Part shown: positions 58,779-64,000 of the stretch, piece after piece
Position numbering within the stretch: position 1 is the first letter of the stretch
How the letters are laid out: every line of letters starts with the position of its first letter
NCBI GenBank assembly: GCA_001792895.1
Contig: MARA01000001.1
Location: 3,410,001 to 3,474,000 of the forward strand
DNA from: Lentinus brumalis
Lineage: Eukaryota > Basidiomycota > Agaricomycetes > Polyporales > Polyporaceae
Direction of reading: 5' to 3'
Length of the DNA stretch: 64,000 bases
Position numbers and translations under genes: made by a program
The notes under the pieces: generated by a model
Database searches by the model: none
Seen by the model: the letters and a program-made list of their open reading frames with translations, nothing else
Told to the model about the DNA's origin: nothing

Positions 58779-59226
58779 GTGTTTCATTTACCACTGAACC
58801 ACGACTGCGGTTGTGTACGTTACGGGATGTACAATCTACTGCTCTCACCCTCACTTCCTCAACACGCCCATGTCCTTTCCCCCAACCTTCTCCTCTACTC
58901 GCGTAGGCCGTGGCCGCGTAAGGCATCGACTGAGCATGTTGGACACCAAGGTATGTTGCGACGTGATTGTCTGACCTGCATGAGCTAACCTCGGTAGTCG
59001 CAGAGACCAGACACTTGCTAGCATCCGCAACTACCGACTCGTCGAGAACTAGTAGTGCAAGCTGTGAACCAGCCGGTGAGTGGAGAGCCCTCGTGCGTTC
59101 AGTCCGTCCCCCCTCACCTACCTTGCCGCAGGTAGTATCTACCGCGAAGGAACACGTCCCTCGGATGCCGTGACCGTCCGAGACGCGTCTTACTTCCGCC
59201 CGATACGCGTACGTCGAAGCTCACTG
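58779..59226 (+). other. possible small three-exon gene of unknown function
   Basis: Splicing at about 58,950-59,000 and 59,069-59,131 joins three frames without a stop: PWPRKASTEHVGHQ, VAETRHLLASATTDSSRTSS, then SIYREGTRPSDAVTVRDASY, ending at a TAA near 59,240. Junction phases fit and both introns are of normal length. There is no motif and no known family, so this is weak support for coding. Confidence 0.25.
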
Positions 59227-59240
59227 TTGGCTAGAGCATA

Positions 59241-60864
59241 ATAATGACGCCTGTCCGAAGTCGCCGGATTCCACTGACTGATGTCGCGTACAGAGGATGT
59301 ACGTACCTTCATTGATGTGCCGGACGAATGTTCATTCTACTGACGCAAAAGTAGTTAGCCTCGTCGGCGCTGGACCGAATGCCAAGGTGGAAGAAGAGCG
59401 GCGCTGACAATAGACCTCGCCGGCATCGCTCTCGCGGTGAGTGTCGTGAACTCCACGCCTCGATTCAGTTGCCGTTCAGCAGGATACTGGAGTGATGACG
59501 GTCCAGACAAAGCGACATTCTGCCAGCCCGAGTAAAGCCCGCGGACTTACGACAGCAGCCGGGGCCTACCGCCATCACGCGTACAAGGACGGTCGCAACG
59601 GCGTGCCTTCCCCGAGGCGACGTTCCCGCGCATGCATTACCACAGGCTTCCGATGTCTTCGGGGACGTGCACAGCGCGACCGTCTGTTCGTACCTTTTCT
59701 GGTCGCAAGCCTGCAAGAACGAGATATGTCCGAGCCTGTGTGAAACAATGGTGAGCTCTCGCTGACTATCTGTCTGAAAGAGGTGCACTGAGCGCAATGG
59801 CTTCATAGACCGGCGGTAGCATAGGTGGGCAACGGGTTTCTCGTGGCCTCTGGCGGCGTTCGCAGTGTGTATGTTCCGTTTTTGGCTCTAAGTAGCTCAC
59901 GCTGAGATGTCTTCAGGCACAGCGCATTGGCGAGGGAGGACGCGGGAGCGGCAGAGCGCGGACGTTGGGGACAAGGGAATCGTCCGCGTCAGCACGCGAA
60001 GTGGACTTGCCTTATATGTGCAGTCACCTTCCGGATCAAGACAGATGACGTCACGCGTCAGACGCGGTCGCGACGCGCAGGTGCAGCCACTGGCAGAAAC
60101 GGGGAGCTTCGAGAGGGATAGCGAGAAGCAAGCTCGAGTCTCGAGGTACCTTCTGCAGCATCTGCGGAGTCTCTGACGACCTGCCCGCAGTCAGCGACCG
60201 AGGTGAGCCCGCGCAGATCCTGCGTCTCTGACATACCTGGAGCCTACATTTGCAGACTCTGTTCTGCGCGCACAACAACGCGTTTCGTCTGGCAACAAGA
60301 AGCGGCGGACCAACGTCGGGCAGCAAGAGCAGCCGGCACGGGTGGGAGAAGGTAGCACGGAGACAGGAGCTTACCTTGGTGCGTCCCCGACCTTCCGCTG
60401 CATGTGGCACCTCTCTCACGCGTACGGAACAAAAACACAGCTCAGCTGGAGCTCCGCGGCGGCCGGATGTGAGGCAGCCGGGTATATGCGTCGCTATATG
60501 CGCGTCGGCGTCGGCCATGCGCGACCCGAGACGAGCGAGACCTTGTAGGAAGAGCAGGAGCACCGGCGGCAGGCGCAGACACGAGCAGCAGGAGCAGACG
60601 AACGAGAACGCAGAGCAGAGCAGCGCAGGGACAGAGCCGGGCAGGGGCCGCAGGGCGCGGTGGTGGGCAGAGGAGAGCCGCGTCGGGCACAAGGCTCAGT
60701 TCGCAGAGTCGGCGAATAGGCGCCCGTGTGCGAGGGCGGATTTCGACGTCGTGCGCTCGGTCGTGTGGGCTCTGGGGTGCACGTATATTGTATTCTGTGG
60801 TAGTAGTGCACAATGGATGTCTCTCCGCACTCCTCTCTCCGCTGTCCGAGTCCAGCTGCAGTCC
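59241..60864. other. unassigned region with minus-strand splice-like signals
   Basis: On the minus strand a 213-codon frame (60692 downward; MADADAHIATHIPGCLTSGR, REVPHAAEGRGRTK) runs to a GTAAGC donor at about 60,375. Another GTATGT donor is near 60,237. No product can be named. Confidence 0.3.
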
Positions 60865-60953
60865 CCAGCACTCTCATAACCATTCCCCAGCACTCCAATA
60901 ATCATCCCGAGCACTCCAATAACCACTCCCAATAACCACCCCGAGCACTCCCT
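60865..60953. repeat. imperfect minisatellite (unit about 21-23 bp)
   Basis: Four or five irregular copies of a unit like CCCAGCACTCCAATAACCAT lie head to tail, some truncated. They end about 105-130 bp before copy B of the long repeat starts. Confidence 0.7.
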
Positions 60954-61085
60954 AACGTACTGTCTTGTGCTGCAACAGGTCCTGTCCCGCCGCCCGCCGC
61001 CCGCCCCGCCGTGTCGATCCCGGCACACGCCCGGGAATCGAGATCGCAGGCTCGGCTCGTTTCCCAGCAGTCCCTATTACTCCGC
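60954..61085. other. junction before repeat copy B
   Basis: Includes the 16-bp match TCGTTTCCCAGCAGTC (61057-61072) shared with copy A. Between this and the main homology, copy A has 32 bases and copy B has 13 unrelated ones. The rest is not found near copy A. Confidence 0.6.
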
Positions 61086-61341
61086 GTGCCCACCTACCCC
61101 GGGCTCGCCTACCGTCCGCCGTCGCCCTCATCGTCATACCCCCCAGGCCCAGCAGCCTTCCACGCCGCGCGTCCCGGTCCGAGTCGCCAGTCCGAGAGCG
61201 TCCACTCGACCACCTCGTCCGCCCCCTCCGTGCCCGAGTCCGAGGAGAGCCATACACCGACCGCGAGGCCATCGACTACGACGAGCTCGAGGAGTTCTAC
61301 CGCCAGCCGCAGCCGGGCCAGCCTGAGGATCGTCCGTCGTA
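61086..61341 (+). pseudogene. truncated 3' copy of the Zn2Cys6 transcription factor gene
   Basis: Corresponds to the last 86 codons of the gene at 46175-48174 but lacks start codon, disordered N-terminus and DNA-binding domain. Relative to copy A one G is missing after 61250, so the acidic tail (AIDYDELEEFY in copy A) is read in another frame here. It cannot make a functional factor. Confidence 0.85.
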
Positions 61342-64000
61342 GTGGTGAGTGGACGGCGCTGGAGATGGATCCGTGGGACGACGCTGACCGCCGCTTCCCT
61401 TCTCTTCGCAGCCTGGACCAGCCCAAGACGCGTTCATTTCCCATGCCCTTCGCCGTTACCGCGTAACTTTGACAGTCGGACGCGCTTCCATCCCGCCGCC
61501 ACGGTTCTCTTTCTCATCCGTATCTCCGTTGCGGTCCGTGCTCCGGCCCCGACGTCTCTCCCTCCAACGCCTATGTTTATCGTCATTTATCCTACACATA
61601 CTGTGTCCAGACTAAGTGCTAACGTGTGCTCCTAGTGTACCCCCAGTATAGCTCAGCTAACGTAGATATGTAGTCTTAATGCAATCTAATCTCCTTCCAG
61701 CGCGGAAGGCGCAGACAAACCCCATCGCAGTGAGGATACAGCGCGGGAGCGGTTGACATCACGCACCTCGTGTGCTGTCATAGAGTTGCCTGCCAGCACG
61801 TTCGAGATGCGCCATCCAGCTTCTGCAATACCTACCTGTCCCTCGGGGCATTGTCCGAAGGCGCATATACCAGGCAAAGAGAGGCGTTGTTCGGGGAAAG
61901 TTGGACCAGTTTTGCGTTTGCGTCCCATGCACGCATTGAATGCATGACTCCGCAGCGGGTGCTCTTCCAGCGGGGCCCGCAAACGCACGGGATAGAACCG
62001 AGCTCGGAGCAGGCGACGCGATCTGGAACCCAACTTCGCGATTATATCAGCCTTGACTTCAGCACGAGCCACATACCGTACCTCCGTTGGAGAGAACGTT
62101 GATGAAGCCTAGGGGATCGCCCGCACACGGTACCAGTGCTCGCAATTGACTTGTGAACCGAGATAAGCTTACCCCGGATCCTGCAGCACCTCCCGAGCCT
62201 GGACTCGAAGGCCTTCCCACCGATGAATATGTTCCTCGTCGTATCTCAGCGTGGTGGTCGTGCTCTGAGAACGACTCTCATGGGATTTCGGAGCCGCGTC
62301 CGTTCTGTGCAGAGAAGTCGAGGGTGCCGCTAGGTTCATCTTCGAATTTAGTTCGGTATAAGCACGACTCGGAGGACGCACGTTCGCTTCTGCGGAATCC
62401 GGAGGATGACAATTCGCCTGGTGAAGCATCGTCAGGATACCCGGCCCCACTCGTGTTCTGGATCATGGTTATAGACTTGCGTACGTACGAGTGCGTTCGA
62501 GATGTGCTCTCCAGCTTCTGCCACACCTAGCAGCCCCTCGGAGCAATTGCCCGAACTCAACGTAAGCTCAAGACAGCTCGGCTCGACTTGCACTTGCCTC
62601 TGGCGCACGTTGCTGTAGGAAGGGCTGTTGGCGAAGGCCGGCCGAAGCACGCGACTCCAGGAGGTACGCGTGCATGCCATGCATATGGACAGGAAGGGAC
62701 ATCCATGCGAGGTCCCCTTTGGGACATACCGATGGATGATCACGGTGTACTGGATGGCGCCGACTGTATTTCGGGGAACGCGAAGTGAACGCTAGTACGC
62801 GATATAAATGGCGGGTGGTCTGGTAGTCTGGCGGGATGAGTTCAAAGGCAGACACAAAGGCAAACCACCGCGCACCGGCAAGATACTCGAGCCGGCAGTG
62901 GTGCCGCTGCTAGCTGGAGGAGTTCTTTGAAACTATCGATACAGCTCCGGTCAACAGGCGAAAACATTAGTCCTCAGTAGAACATGAGGCACACCCGGGA
63001 GTCACGTACCCGCCTTTCGCTCGGATAGACATTCGAGGGGAGACGCACGGCCCCGACTCGCATTGGGCTGGACGCTCGCCGCATCTCCCGGGTCTGGATA
63101 CAACGACCTTGCCACACCGTGTTAGGGTTGTTCCTCGTCGTACTGTATACTCTTGAGAACAGCTCCCACGAGACTCCGGATCCACGTCCGTTCTGCCAGA
63201 AAGGTCAGCGAGGTCGGCGAACGGGTTGGTGAGACGGCGGGGTACATAGTGAGTCTGATCCAATGGGTCGGAAATGCGGGAGATTGGTAGAACGTGGGCT
63301 ATCGATATTTCCTTGTGTGCGAAGAGGCAAGGCGAGGGAGATGAAGGGAAAGGATTCACAATATAAACCATAGACCTGTGAACGACTCAGCTACTTCTGA
63401 TTACGGGAGGACTTGCAAAGAGGCGACGTACGAAACACTAGTAATGTGAATTTGCGTCGGATAGCGATCACGACGCGTCCTCTGGTTGGAGCCGCGGCGA
63501 TGCCATGTGCGCCGTCGTTCATTCAAAGGGACTGAGTGACTATTTGGACAGCAGTAGCGCATACGTGCATCCATTGAGCCGTACTCGAATATTGGCCTTC
63601 TGCTGATAAGGAGAGGTCAACAGACCCGAATATCGCGTGGGAGAATGGCAGCTCCATACTTACCCGTTCATGGCGACGAAGACGTCGCGCTGTCAAATGG
63701 AGCGAGAGGGCGCCACTACGTCGAACGTGACGGAACTTCACTCCTACCAATCTCACCAGACGGCAAGGGACGGGTTGTGTTCTCGGGAGTGGCCTTTCTG
63801 ATTCCTTCTCATCCCCGTCATAACCGTCTGGGCAATGTGAGTCACGCCGAGCGTAACGAAACCTCACATGTAAGTACACCCACTTATGCATACCAAACTC
63901 ACCGGATATTATTGATAGGCATGGCTCTGTCTTGTCCTTTGTTCCGTCCTATCTGTCGGTTTGGAAGAGGCAGAACAGCGGCTATAACGCCTGGCTGGCG
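61086..64000 (+). repeat. long direct repeat, copy B (cut by window end)
   Basis: Near-perfect copy of 47917-50831. It begins with the 3' part of the Zn2Cys6 gene and continues through the same downstream sequence. It runs off the window, so its true length is unknown. Confidence 0.93.

Noticed and set aside
47917..64000. Long terminal repeats of one large transposon
   Set aside because: The repeat starts inside a host gene exon, and the 10 kb between copies shows no reverse transcriptase, integrase, transposase or helicase motif.
1..64000. CRISPR arrays, operons, tRNA or rRNA genes, secondary-metabolite cluster
   Set aside because: No regular spacer-repeat pattern, no tRNA-like T-loop in a cloverleaf context, and no synthetase or other cluster core enzyme was found by eye.

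Overview
The window looks like nuclear DNA of a mushroom-forming basidiomycete (Agaricomycetes). Protein genes are broken by many short introns (mostly about 50-70 nt, GT..AG). A DUF6535-type membrane protein, a family I know only from Agaricomycetes, is present, and the general gene complement is fungal. No bacterial operon structure, CRISPR array, rRNA or convincing tRNA was seen. Exon structures were built by eye from splice signals and reading frame, so boundaries are models.

Left part, 1-48,174: housekeeping-rich and mostly intact. In order: a partial AN1 zinc-finger protein with a C-terminal CaaX-like box; a histidine phosphatase (PGAM) family protein with a PIP-box-like tail; mitochondrial ribosomal bL35 (minus); the U-box E4 ligase UFD2; a WD40-cyclophilin (PPWD1 type); a SET/MYND protein; a DUF4436-like membrane protein; a Derlin; a hot-dog thioesterase (minus); a membrane FNR-like oxidoreductase; an AidB-like acyl-CoA dehydrogenase; the proteasome chaperone PSMD9/Nas2 (minus); the ER glucosyltransferase ALG6; a C1orf74-like protein; the DUF6535 protein (minus); ribosomal uL22 (RPL17); an Eaf7/MRGBP-like NuA4 subunit (minus); a low-complexity acidic protein; a decayed aldo/keto reductase; a tiny four-exon Glu/Val-rich protein; dihydroxy-acid dehydratase ILV3 (minus); and a Zn2Cys6 transcription factor.

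Several products act in ubiquitin-proteasome or ER quality control (AN1 protein, UFD2, Derlin, PSMD9, ALG6). Some gene pairs (bL35/UFD2, PSMD9/ALG6) share short divergent promoters. I see no secondary-metabolite cluster.

Right part, 48,175-64,000: gene-poor and repeat-rich. A segment starting inside the last exon of the transcription factor (about 47,917-50,831) is repeated almost base for base, in the same orientation, at 61,086-64,000, where the window ends. Between the copies lie about 10 kb with no protein I recognise: a C-rich strand-asymmetric stretch (about 52.6-54.3 kb), loci with many splice-like signals but weak coding potential, and a small minisatellite beside the second copy. The duplicated segment itself holds older, diverged repeats.

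A data-quality theme runs through the window. Otherwise intact genes (UFD2, the membrane oxidoreductase, the acidic protein) lose frame by one missing G or C at a run of three or four, which suggests consensus errors. The two copies of the large repeat also differ by one G in such a run.
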